This document shows positions 8,221 to 15,365 of a stretch of DNA of 41,203 nt, in pieces (positions within the stretch are counted from its first letter, which is position 1; each line of letters begins with the position of its first letter). Below the pieces are notes generated by a model. It had not been told where the DNA came from, did not search any database, and saw nothing but the letters and a program-made list of their open reading frames with translations. Origin of the DNA: Lachnospiraceae bacterium (lineage in GTDB: Bacteria; Bacillota; Clostridia; Lachnospirales; Lachnospiraceae); contig JAUNNN010000018.1 of the NCBI GenBank assembly GCA_030531435.1, forward strand, positions 1-41,203, in the 5' to 3' direction. A program made the position numbers and the translations under genes.

Positions 8221-9498
8221 ATGAAAATAAAGACTAAAAAACTATCTTATGATGAAGTTTGCAAATTGCCATATAAAGAGCATAGAAAACCTATAAGACC
8301 AAATAAAGCTGTTACTAAGTTAGCTAGAGCCTTATCATCTTCAGAGCTTAAGAAAGTGAATTTTACATACGAAATGATAGATATGGACAAGCTGTCAGAT
8401 AAAGAACCATGTCTAATTTTAATGAATCATTCAAGTTTCATTGACCTTGAAATAGTAAATTATATCTTTAAAAACAGGCCATTCAACATTGTCTGCACAT
8501 CTGATGGTTTTGTTGGCAAAGATACTCTTATGCGAAGTATAGGATGTATTCCTACGCAGAAATTTGTTACTGATTTAACACTTGTTAAGGATATGCTCTA
8601 CTGCGTATCTGAGCTTAAGACATCTGTCCTTATGTATCCTGAAGCCAGTTATAGTTTTGATGGTACAAAAACACCATTACCTGGAAGCCTCGCAAAATGT
8701 ATAAAGCTTTTAAACGTTCCTGTTGTTTTTATCGAAACATTTGGCGCGTTTGCAAGAGATCCTCTATATAACGGACTTAGACTTAGAAATGTAGATGTCA
8801 GCGCAAAAGTCACATATCTTATGTCAAAAGAAAAAATAAGAAAAATGTCTGCCACTGAAATCTCAGCTCTTCTTGATGAGTGTTTCAGCTTCGACTATTT
8901 CAAATGGCAAAAGGACAATAAGATTAAAGTTTCTGAAGACTTCAGAACTCTTGGTCTTGAAAGAGTATTATATAAATGCCCTGCCTGCAAAAAAGAAGGA
9001 ACTACTAAGGGTACTGGCATTAAGCTTGTTTGTAATAATTGCAATAAAACATACACTATGAATGAATATGGTGAGATGCTCTCAGATGATGGCAACACTG
9101 AGTTTTCTCATATACCAGACTGGTACAAATGGGAGCGAGAATGTGTAAGGGAGGAACTTTTAAATAATACTTATAGTCTTGATATCCCTGTAGAAATCAA
9201 AATTCTTAAGGATACAAATGCCATTTATGAAGTTGGTGAGGGCCGCCTTATTCATGATAAATCAGGCTTCACTCTTACTGGCTGTGATGGAAAATTAAGC
9301 TATAAACAGAGTCCAAAGTTATCATACAGCTTATATGCCGATTATTTCTGGTACGAAATAGGTGATGTAATATGTATAGGCGATAATAAAACCTTATACT
9401 ACTGCTTCCCAAAGGATTCTGGTGATGTAGTTGCCAAAACAAGACTTGCAACTGAAGAATTATATAATATGTCTAATAGTAAAGAAGAAATGCTGTAA
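8221..9498 (+). CDS. PlsC-like acyltransferase with C-terminal zinc ribbon
   Basis: The N-terminal half is a lysophosphatidic-acid acyltransferase-type domain. The catalytic NHSSFID motif has His70 and Asp75, and PEASYSFDG at 140-148 corresponds to the EGTR-like glycerol-phosphate-binding block. It would act at the membrane in phospholipid or acyl-lipid synthesis. Unlike ordinary PlsC (about 240 residues), this 425-residue protein continues into a zinc ribbon (CPAC at 253-256, CNNC at 271-274) and a further ~150-residue region I do not recognise. The ribbon may be a regulatory or binding module. The acyltransferase call is firm; the acceptor is unknown. Confidence 0.8.
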   Translation: MKIKTKKLSYDEVCKLPYKEHRKPIRPNKAVTKLARALSSSELKKVNFTYEMIDMDKLSDKEPCLILMNHSSFIDLEIVNYIFKNRPFNIVCTSDGFVGKDTLMRSIGCIPTQKFVTDLTLVKDMLYCVSELKTSVLMYPEASYSFDGTKTPLPGSLAKCIKLLNVPVVFIETFGAFARDPLYNGLRLRNVDVSAKVTYLMSKEKIRKMSATEISALLDECFSFDYFKWQKDNKIKVSEDFRTLGLERVLYKCPACKKEGTTKGTGIKLVCNNCNKTYTMNEYGEMLSDDGNTEFSHIPDWYKWERECVREELLNNTYSLDIPVEIKILKDTNAIYEVGEGRLIHDKSGFTLTGCDGKLSYKQSPKLSYSLYADYFWYEIGDVICIGDNKTLYYCFPKDSGDVVAKTRLATEELYNMSNSKEEML

Positions 9499-9513
9499 GT
9501 ACATAAATATAAA

Positions 9514-9530
9514 AGGGGCCATAGGCCCCT
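9514..9530. terminator. Bidirectional hairpin between convergent acyltransferase and MATE genes
   Basis: AGGGGCC and GGCCCCT form a perfect 7-base-pair stem around ATA. On the minus strand it is followed by TTTTATATTT, so it works best as the terminator of the MATE gene. The plus-strand tail is only alternating AT. A second stem (AAGCTCG 9542-9548 with CGAGCTT 9568-9574) lies just beyond. Confidence 0.6.
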
Positions 9531-9641
9531 ATATATATAATAAGCTCGTTTATCAGTGCCCTAAGGCCGAGCTTTAAGCTGAGAGCTGAGCTTTTGCAAT
9601 GCCCTCAGGTAAATTCATTTTATGATGTTTATTCTACAGTT

Positions 9642-11009
9642 TCAATAATCTTTCTTGATTTCAAATTGATTTTCCCTAACCGATTTTTTGTACACGTATA
9701 TTAGACATACTATTTGTGCACTAGTTGTAATTATCCAGCTAATTGGATAAGAAACATATAACACAGGCAATTCCTTAATCACATTGAACACGGTTGCTAT
9801 CCAAATTATTCTAAATAAACATGCTCCAACTAAAGAAATAATCATAGGCCTTATTGCTACACCAAGCCCTCTTAGTCCGCCAACAATTACTTCCATCTGT
9901 CCGCACAAAAGATATGGCACACATATCCATAAGATTCTTGTAACGCCATAATCAATTACTTCCTTCTCTTTTGAATAAAATCCAAGTAATGTTCTTGCAT
10001 TAATATAGCAAAGGCTTCCAGCAAACAATCCCCATATTGAAACCATTAGAAAGCTTAAGAGTATTATTTTCTTTACTCTTTTATATTGTTTTGCGCCAGC
10101 ATTTTGTCCTACAAAATTAAGCGTTGTCTGATGAAACGAATTCATCGACATATAAACAAAGCCCTCTATACTTGCTGCTGCTGCATTTCCTGCCATTGCA
10201 ACAGATCCAAATATATTAATTGATGACTGTATTATTACATTTGATAACGAAAATAATGTTCCCTGAATACCCGCAGGAACACCTATTTCGAATATTCTAA
10301 ACATGATTTTCGTATCTATTCCAAGATTCTTTATATTTAATTTTACGGCACTATCTTTGTTTGTTAAACATCTTAATGTAAGTGCTGCAGATATACACTG
10401 TGAAATAACCGTTGCAAGACCAACTCCTGCCACAGACATTCCAAAATATATTACAAATACAAGATTAAGGATAAGGTTAATTACTCCTGAAATAGAAAGA
10501 AAATATAAAGGATTTCTTGTATCACCTACAGCTCTTAATATTGCACTTCCATAGTTGTATAAAAGTGTTGCTGGCATACCAAGAAAATAAATTTTCAAAT
10601 ATAATGCTGACAGAGGAAGTATATTCGTAGGAGCACCCATCAGTATTAGCAATGGGCGCACAGTAAAGAACCCAATTACCGCCAAAATTACACCACAAAT
10701 AAGCGCCATAGAAATTGCTGTATGAACGCACTTTTTTGTATCCTCTTCTTTTTTTGCTCCAACTAAGTACGCCGTAAGAACATTTGCGCCAACTGATAAT
10801 CCTATAAACAAATTTGTTAAAAGATTTATAAGAGACGACGTTGATCCAACGGCTGCTAATGCACTTTCTCCTGCATATCTTCCAACTACAATCATATCAA
10901 CCGCATTAAATAACAGCTGAAGCAATCCAGAAATAATAATAGGAATCGTATATACAATTAATCGCCCAGTTAATGGGCCGTTTAACATGTCTATATCTTT
11001 ATTATTCAT
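9642..11009 (-). CDS. MATE-family multidrug/toxin exporter
   Basis: This is a 455-residue integral membrane protein with about 12 helices, the normal MATE length. Characteristic blocks are the opening PLTGRLIVYTIPIIISGLLQ, FNAVDMIVVGRYAGESALAAVG, and the repeat counterpart in the second half, GNAAAASIEGFVYMSMNSFHQTT followed by VGQNAGAKQ. MATE proteins export cationic drugs or toxins against Na+ or H+. The specificity is not predictable. It is the last leftward gene before the partition/origin region, and its start lies about 50 bases from the first centromere-like repeat. Confidence 0.9.
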   Translation of the reverse strand: MNNKDIDMLNGPLTGRLIVYTIPIIISGLLQLLFNAVDMIVVGRYAGESALAAVGSTSSLINLLTNLFIGLSVGANVLTAYLVGAKKEEDTKKCVHTAISMALICGVILAVIGFFTVRPLLILMGAPTNILPLSALYLKIYFLGMPATLLYNYGSAILRAVGDTRNPLYFLSISGVINLILNLVFVIYFGMSVAGVGLATVISQCISAALTLRCLTNKDSAVKLNIKNLGIDTKIMFRIFEIGVPAGIQGTLFSLSNVIIQSSINIFGSVAMAGNAAAASIEGFVYMSMNSFHQTTLNFVGQNAGAKQYKRVKKIILLSFLMVSIWGLFAGSLCYINARTLLGFYSKEKEVIDYGVTRILWICVPYLLCGQMEVIVGGLRGLGVAIRPMIISLVGACLFRIIWIATVFNVIKELPVLYVSYPISWIITTSAQIVCLIYVYKKSVRENQFEIKKDY

Positions 11010-11061
11010 TGCTTTGATTATATACCTATTATTATCTTATTCAAGTTTTCCTTTTTGTATC

Positions 11062-11337
11062 ATTCGTTCGTACGTTCGTATGGAGTTATGTTGCAATTTC
11101 CGCGCTATTTTCTTTCGTTCGTGCGAACTGGCGCGCGTACGTTCTTACGAACTTTTGTATTTTTGTTCGTGTGTAATATACGTACGTCCGAACTTTCTCC
11201 GTACGTTCTTTCGTACATACGGATTTTTGTTCATACGTACTAGACATACGCATGAACATATGGTAAAATAACCGCAAGAACATATTTCCAAACGAGCGTA
11301 CGAACCAGCCGACATTATTCCATACGTTCGTACGAAC
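11062..11337. repeat. Candidate partition site: array of GTTCGTACGAAC-like repeats
   Basis: The 345-base gap in front of parA is packed with variants of one palindrome. Sites I can read are 11066-11080 (GTTCGTACGTTCGTA), 11117-11128 (GTTCGTGCGAAC), 11137-11152 (GTACGTTCTTACGAAC), 11182-11193 (GTACGTCCGAAC), 11201-11216 (GTACGTTCTTTCGTAC), 11229-11240 (GTTCATACGTAC), 11294-11305 (GAGCGTACGAAC) and the perfect 11326-11337 (GTTCGTACGAAC), plus weaker half-sites at 11165 and 11246. In type Ib partition loci the centromere often lies upstream of parA and is bound by the small partner protein, which also represses the operon. That function is inferred from position and symmetry. Confidence 0.75.
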
Positions 11338-11354
11338 ATCAAAAAGGAGTAGCT

Positions 11355-12134
11355 ATGAAAACATTTTTAGTATGTAACGAAAAAGGTGGTTGTGCTAAAA
11401 CAACTACCGCCGTATCTCTTGCATATATTCTTTCAAGAAATGGCAAGAAGGTACTACTTGTTGATATTGATAAACAGGGAAATGCCTCTGATACTTTAAG
11501 GACAAAGGTTGACGATGTTGCAACAATATATGATGTTCTTCTTGAAGATTTAAACAAAGACATCTTAACTGCAGCTATACAGGAAACAGATTATGAAAAT
11601 CTTTACATAATTTCATCAGATCCATTGCTTGTAGAAGCAGAGCCAAAGCTCAGTAGCGACACAAATGGCTTATATAAGCTTATGGATTTAAAAGAACTTG
11701 TAGAAGACGATTACGATTATATGATTATTGATTCTGCACCTACAGTAAATATGCTTTTAAAATGCGGTCTTGCAGCAACAGATGGGGTAATAATCCCAGC
11801 AATGCTTGATAGATACAACATGAAGGGTATTTCAAGTATAGAAAAAGAAGTAGAATCAATTAAAAAACGAATAAACAAGGGGATACAAATTTCTGGAATT
11901 CTTATAACTCAATATAACGAAAGAACGAAACTCACACAAAAAATAATGACTCAAATACTTGCTTATTCAGAAAAAATTGGTACAAAAGTTTATGATAACA
12001 AAATAAGAGTTTGTAACAAGGTTAAAGAAGCCCAGACAGTACAGATGCCATTAATTGCATATTCAGCTAACTGTACAGCATCAATGGACTATGAATCATG
12101 GGTAGAAGAAATGGATAATAAGGGGGATTTATAA
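11355..12134 (+). CDS. parA: ParA-family partition ATPase
   Basis: The protein is 259 residues with the deviant Walker A KGGCAKTTT at 10-18 (signature Lys10, P-loop Lys15). Walker A' is LLVDIDKQGNAS and Walker B MIIDSAPTVNML. It has no N-terminal HTH, which fits the type Ib class of plasmid and chromid partition ATPases that separate daughter molecules along the nucleoid. The Ala in GGCAK replaces the commoner Gly, a variant found in the family. An AAAAGGAG ribosome binding site precedes the ATG. The centromere-like array lies upstream and the partner gene starts immediately after its stop codon. Confidence 0.92.
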   Translation: MKTFLVCNEKGGCAKTTTAVSLAYILSRNGKKVLLVDIDKQGNASDTLRTKVDDVATIYDVLLEDLNKDILTAAIQETDYENLYIISSDPLLVEAEPKLSSDTNGLYKLMDLKELVEDDYDYMIIDSAPTVNMLLKCGLAATDGVIIPAMLDRYNMKGISSIEKEVESIKKRINKGIQISGILITQYNERTKLTQKIMTQILAYSEKIGTKVYDNKIRVCNKVKEAQTVQMPLIAYSANCTASMDYESWVEEMDNKGDL

Positions 12135-12458
12135 ATGGCACTTAACAAAAAATATAATCCAGATAAATCATTAGACGCAGCAATGGGAAATCTCTTTGAT
12201 GAGCCAACCCCTGTAAAAAAAGAAGATAAGCCTGTTATAAAGAGCAAAGAAACAGTAAAAAAAGAAGAAAAACCAGCTAGTACGAAAGAAAAAGAAATTA
12301 TAAACACAGAAAAAAAGCCTGCTTCAAAAAAAGCCGACTTACATGTGATGATAGATGAAGATATTCTAACTGAAGCAAAGATATACCTTCTAAAAAATAA
12401 GTCAAAAAAAATATCTGAATATATCGAAGGGTTAATAAAAAAGGATCTTGGACTATAG
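12135..12458 (+). CDS. Ribbon-helix-helix centromere-binding partner of ParA
   Basis: The protein is 107 residues in two parts. Residues 1-64 are Lys/Glu/Pro-rich and probably disordered, with several KKEEKPA-type stretches. Residues 66-107 fit a ribbon-helix-helix fold: a strand (ADLHVMIDED), helix 1 (ILTEAKIYLLKNKS) and helix 2 (KKISEYIEGLIKKDLGL). Small RHH proteins with flexible arms that activate ParA are the usual partners of type Ib ParA. The ATG follows the parA TAA with no gap, so the two are co-translated. It probably binds the palindromic array upstream of parA and represses the operon. Confidence 0.78.
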   Translation: MALNKKYNPDKSLDAAMGNLFDEPTPVKKEDKPVIKSKETVKKEEKPASTKEKEIINTEKKPASKKADLHVMIDEDILTEAKIYLLKNKSKKISEYIEGLIKKDLGL

Positions 12459-12463
12459 AAAGA

Positions 12464-12491
12464 ACGACACGGGAAACCGTGTTGTTTTTTA
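12464..12491 (+). terminator. Strong terminator of the parA operon
   Basis: ACGACACGG and CCGTGTTGT form a 9-base-pair stem (one G-U) around a GAAA tetraloop, followed by TTTTTT. It separates the partition operon from the replication origin. Confidence 0.9.
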
Positions 12492-12562
12492 TTATATATT
12501 TATAAAAACACTTTATTTGTTATTTTATTTAGAAAAAGCAAAAAACGCGAAAAATAAAGGTT
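12486..12562. other. AT-rich tract, candidate DNA unwinding element
   Basis: This stretch is nearly all A and T (for example TTTTATTATATATTTATAAA) and borders the first iteron. In iteron-type origins such a tract is where the strands first open. No melting profile was computed. Confidence 0.45.
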
Positions 12563-12575
12563 TGTCAGCAATTTT

Positions 12576-12952
12576 GGTGGTGAAAATAAGAACCATAAGT
12601 GGTAAAATATAGTACAATCAGTGGTGGAAATAAGTACTTAAGGTGGTGTAGAAAAGTCTTGCTATATACTAGTAAAGTGGTGGAAATAAGTACCAAAACA
12701 GACACCAAAAAGAACTTAAAGTGGTAAAAAAAAGAACTGACATGTGATTATAGGTGGTATTTGAAAGTACCGTAATTTTATAAAACTATTTATTGTGTAA
12801 AAGTAACGAAAAACACACAATATATTGCCCGACCGGTTGAGTCAAAAATGCCAAAAGGTGGTATAAAAAGGTACTTTCAGGGGGTGTAAAAGAGTACCAC
12901 AGCGCATATATTGGTGGTAAAAAAAAGAACTCAAGTGGTAAAAAAAAGTACC
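12576..12952 (+). repeat. Replication origin iterons (11 copies)
   Basis: Eleven direct repeats approximate RGTGGTRDAAAWAAGTACC. They begin near 12576, 12598, 12620, 12641, 12676, 12720, 12752, 12856, 12879, 12912 and 12934. The spacings are 22, 22, 21, 35, 44, 32, 104, 23, 33 and 22 bases, mostly close to whole helical turns, which would place bound initiators on one face of the DNA. The invariant part is GTGGT followed by an A-run and AGTAC or AGAAC. All point the same way, towards the initiator gene. Iterons next to a Rep_3 gene mark a theta-type origin whose copy number is limited by iteron binding. Confidence 0.88.
12791..12822. other. Inverted repeat and near-DnaA box in the iteron gap
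   Basis: TATTGTGT (12791-12798) and ACACAATA (12815-12822) are inverted with a 16-base spacer, in the 104-base break between two iteron blocks. TGTGTAAAA (12794-12802) differs by one base from the complement of a DnaA box (TGTGNATAA). It is possibly a DnaA or host-factor site. Confidence 0.35.
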
Positions 12953-13060
12953 AAAGAGTATTGAAACCTGCCCGCATATTTTGTATTATGGCAATTGAAG
13001 GGATTGTATGTAAATACAAGATGTGGTTGAACTCAAGTAGGGAGGGGTTCAATCGTTTGG

Positions 13061-13078
13061 TATACAGATTACTGTATA
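13061..13078. promoter_or_regulatory. Inverted repeat just upstream of rep, candidate operator
   Basis: TATACAG and CTGTATA are perfect 7-base arms around ATTA, 22 bases before the initiator start codon. CGTTT is repeated on both sides (13054-13058 and 13080-13084). The position suits an autoregulatory operator, but the arms do not resemble the iteron half-site. A second pair, TTGAAC and GTTCAA (13027-13032 and 13047-13052), lies just upstream. Confidence 0.45.
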
Positions 13079-13100
13079 TCGTTTTGAGCGGGTATAAATA

Positions 13101-14309
13101 ATGAAAAATGAATTATTCACTGAAGAGTTAAGACAGGAGTTTTACTATCCGTCTAACGTCTTTTCTAAATCAAATTATTTAATACAGGCTAGGTATAATT
13201 ATACTCTGCTTTGTAATCAATTGTTAGCAATTTCTCTGCTAAAAGCCAAAAAGGATGGAAATTCATATTCTGCGAAGTTTTCCGTTATGGAAGTGCGTAA
13301 TCTTTTGAAGAAGAATTATAAGGATTTTTATAGCCATATAAAGACTAGTGCAGATAAAATGACAGAGACAAAAATCTGTATTGAGGATCCAGATAGAGGT
13401 ATTTTCGAATATCATCAGCTTATTCCTACATTCAGATACGATAATGGAGAGTGTGAAGTTTTCTTTAACCCACAGCTTAACGGAATAGTTGGTAATTTAA
13501 CTAGTAATTTCGTTGTCCTCAATATTCAGACACTTGCAGAGCTTGACTCAGTTAATTCATTCAGACTTTATGAAACGCTTAAGTCAAAGGCATATTATCC
13601 AAAGAACTATAAGGGCGATAAAAACGGAAAATATATTATTGAATATAGTCTTGCAGAACTTAGAGTAATGCTGAATGCTATTGATATTAACAGAAAAGAA
13701 ATAGCAGAACTTCTAAAAAACAAAGAAAATATTGACTATGAAAACATCTTAAAGTATGCAACAAAGCTTTACGAAGAGGAAAAAGATAAAGACATTCCAA
13801 CAAAGGATAAATATAAAGCCCCAAAATGGAAGGAATTTAAGGACTTCAGAAAGCAATGTTTAGAGCCGGCAATAGAAGAAATAAACGAGAAAACAGAATT
13901 ATTTGTTGGTTATGAGACAATTAAAGTGAACAAATCCGTAAAGGATATCGTTTTCTATGTTACAGATAAGTCTTATGAATCAAAAACATCAGTAGTAAGT
14001 AACACTGACATAGATACAGATGATTTGATAGATCAGGTTATAGACTTAATTGATGAGAAAATATCAATTAAAGATATAAAGCAATTATTGACTGTGTCGG
14101 ACAATGATATCACAAAGATAGAGAAGGCATACTCCATATCCAAGAGCCAGAATATTGATAATCTTGTTGCGTTTCTTATATCAGCAATAAAGAATGGATA
14201 TGAAGAACCTGTATCAAGAAAAAAGCAAGCCACAGCTGGCAGCTTTGGGGATTTTAGCCAGAGAATATATGCCAATGATGACTTGGAACAAATAATGGGA
14301 GTCATCTAA
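13101..14309 (+). CDS. Rep_3-type replication initiator protein
   Basis: This is a 402-residue initiator. The N-terminal half matches the paired winged-helix layout of Rep_3 proteins (RepE, pi, RepA types). It has YNYTLLCNQLLAISLLKAKK, then a DFYSHIKTSADKM segment, FEYHQLIPTFRYDNGECEVF, and SFRLYETLKSKAY, the typical R-LYE-L block. The protein would bind the iterons and load the replisome. The C-terminal ~100 residues (TDIDTDDLIDQVIDLIDEK onward) form an extension I do not recognise. The ATG has only a weak GCGGG-type ribosome binding site, and an inverted repeat lies just upstream, both consistent with tight control. Confidence 0.88.
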   Translation: MKNELFTEELRQEFYYPSNVFSKSNYLIQARYNYTLLCNQLLAISLLKAKKDGNSYSAKFSVMEVRNLLKKNYKDFYSHIKTSADKMTETKICIEDPDRGIFEYHQLIPTFRYDNGECEVFFNPQLNGIVGNLTSNFVVLNIQTLAELDSVNSFRLYETLKSKAYYPKNYKGDKNGKYIIEYSLAELRVMLNAIDINRKEIAELLKNKENIDYENILKYATKLYEEEKDKDIPTKDKYKAPKWKEFKDFRKQCLEPAIEEINEKTELFVGYETIKVNKSVKDIVFYVTDKSYESKTSVVSNTDIDTDDLIDQVIDLIDEKISIKDIKQLLTVSDNDITKIEKAYSISKSQNIDNLVAFLISAIKNGYEEPVSRKKQATAGSFGDFSQRIYANDDLEQIMGVI

Positions 14310-14346
14310 GATAGACTGGTATGGTCAACGAGTTAAAGGGGAAACA

Positions 14347-14643
14347 ATGGCGGACGTAAAAATAACTGAGCTCGCAAAGATTATGAATAATGATCTGGCT
14401 GAGGGCAAAAAACTAATCAAAGTAAATCAGCTTCATAAATGGCTCAAAGCAAAGGGCTATGTTGAAAACAAAAAAGATAAAAACGGCAAGACATATAAAA
14501 GAGTTACAGCTGAGGGTAAAACGATTGGTATTAAGAATGTAAAAAAGGAGTATGGTGATTATACCATCATGTTTGCAAAGAAAGCTCAGAAGTATTTTGT
14601 CGAAAATCTAGAGGATATTCATAATCAGTTGGATGAACTATAA
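14347..14643 (+). CDS. Small protein resembling a KilAC/antirepressor C-terminal domain
   Basis: The protein is 98 residues, basic and without membrane segments or signal. The middle (VNQLHKWLKAKGYVENKKDK) and end (KRVTAEGKTIGI...MFAKKAQKYFVENL) resemble the C-terminal KilAC/ANT domain of phage antirepressors. In those proteins a Lx-Wxxxx-Gxxx segment is followed by a xTxxGxxxG(I/L) block and a closing KGQxYFxxxL. The likeness is by eye and moderate. An AAAGGGGA ribosome binding site precedes it, and it follows the initiator by 37 bases, so it may be co-transcribed with rep and could modulate replication. Alternatively it is phage-derived cargo. Confidence 0.5.
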   Translation: MADVKITELAKIMNNDLAEGKKLIKVNQLHKWLKAKGYVENKKDKNGKTYKRVTAEGKTIGIKNVKKEYGDYTIMFAKKAQKYFVENLEDIHNQLDEL

Positions 14644-14650
14644 TAGATGT

Positions 14651-14680
14651 CCCTGCTTTTAAAGCAGGGATACTTGTTTT
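14651..14680 (+). terminator. Probable terminator of the rep operon
   Basis: CCCTGCTTT and AAAGCAGGG are perfect inverted arms around a single T (an effective 6-base-pair stem with a 7-base loop). They are followed by ATACTTGTTTT. The T-run is displaced, so termination may be partial. Confidence 0.55.
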
Positions 14681-14693
14681 AACAGAGGATACA

Positions 14694-15347
14694 ATGAAAA
14701 GATACGAATTATTAATATTTGATATGGATGGTACAATCCTTGATACACTAACGGATATGACCGATTCAGTCAATTATGTAATGGACAAATTAAAGCTTCC
14801 TAATCACACATATAAGCAGGTTAGAGGGTATGTAGGTAATGGGGCAAGAACCCTATTTGAAAAAGCGATTGGAAACATTGTCGATAAGGATACTGTGGAT
14901 GAGGCGGTATCAATATTTAGAGAATATTACAAGAATCATTGCCAGGATAAAACAGCGCCATATGATGGAATCATGGATTTATTAAGGGATTTAAAATCAA
15001 AGGGATATAAGCTGGCAGTTGTTTCTAATAAGCCAGATGAAGCTGTAAAAAAGCTTGTGGACATATACTTTGATAATATTTTTGATTTCTCACTTGGAGA
15101 AAAAGAAGGAACAAGAAAAAAGCCAGCTCCGGATATGGTGTCGTTATGCCTTGATGGTTTAAATGAATCAAAAGAAAAAACTATATACATAGGTGACTCA
15201 GATGTCGATTATATGACTGCTAAAAACTCTGATCTTGATGTAATACTTGTAACATGGGGATTTAAAGACAAGGATTTTCTTGAGAAGTTTGATGCAAACT
15301 ATTATGTAGATAAACCATCAGAGATAATAGATATAATAGAGAATTAA
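14694..15347 (+). CDS. HAD hydrolase, Gph-like (phosphoglycolate phosphatase type)
   Basis: The protein is 217 residues. Motif I is FDMDGTILDT (Asp10, Asp12), motif II VVSNKP, motif III the Lys of RKKPAPD, and motif IV YIGDSDVDYMTAKNSD. The GYVGNGARTLFEKAIG block in the cap is typical of Gph/PGP-type phosphatases that remove phosphoglycolate or related phosphates. Family membership is secure; the substrate is inferred. It begins 50 bases after the small rep-linked gene, beyond a hairpin, and is followed closely by a lipoprotein gene (18-base gap). Confidence 0.82.
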   Translation: MKRYELLIFDMDGTILDTLTDMTDSVNYVMDKLKLPNHTYKQVRGYVGNGARTLFEKAIGNIVDKDTVDEAVSIFREYYKNHCQDKTAPYDGIMDLLRDLKSKGYKLAVVSNKPDEAVKKLVDIYFDNIFDFSLGEKEGTRKKPAPDMVSLCLDGLNESKEKTIYIGDSDVDYMTAKNSDLDVILVTWGFKDKDFLEKFDANYYVDKPSEIIDIIEN

Positions 15348-15365
15348 TATAGTAAGGATAATACA

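Noticed and set aside
11055..11342. Several short open frames on both strands in front of parA
   Set aside because: They arise from the GTTCGTACGAAC repeats, overlap one another in many frames and lack ribosome binding sites.
12576..12952. Regular repeats considered as a CRISPR array
   Set aside because: The units are short, degenerate and separated by only a few bases, and no cas gene is present. They fit iterons beside a Rep_3 gene.
12786..13052. 88-codon open frame on the minus strand across the origin
   Set aside because: Its protein is a translation of the iterons and lacks a ribosome binding site.
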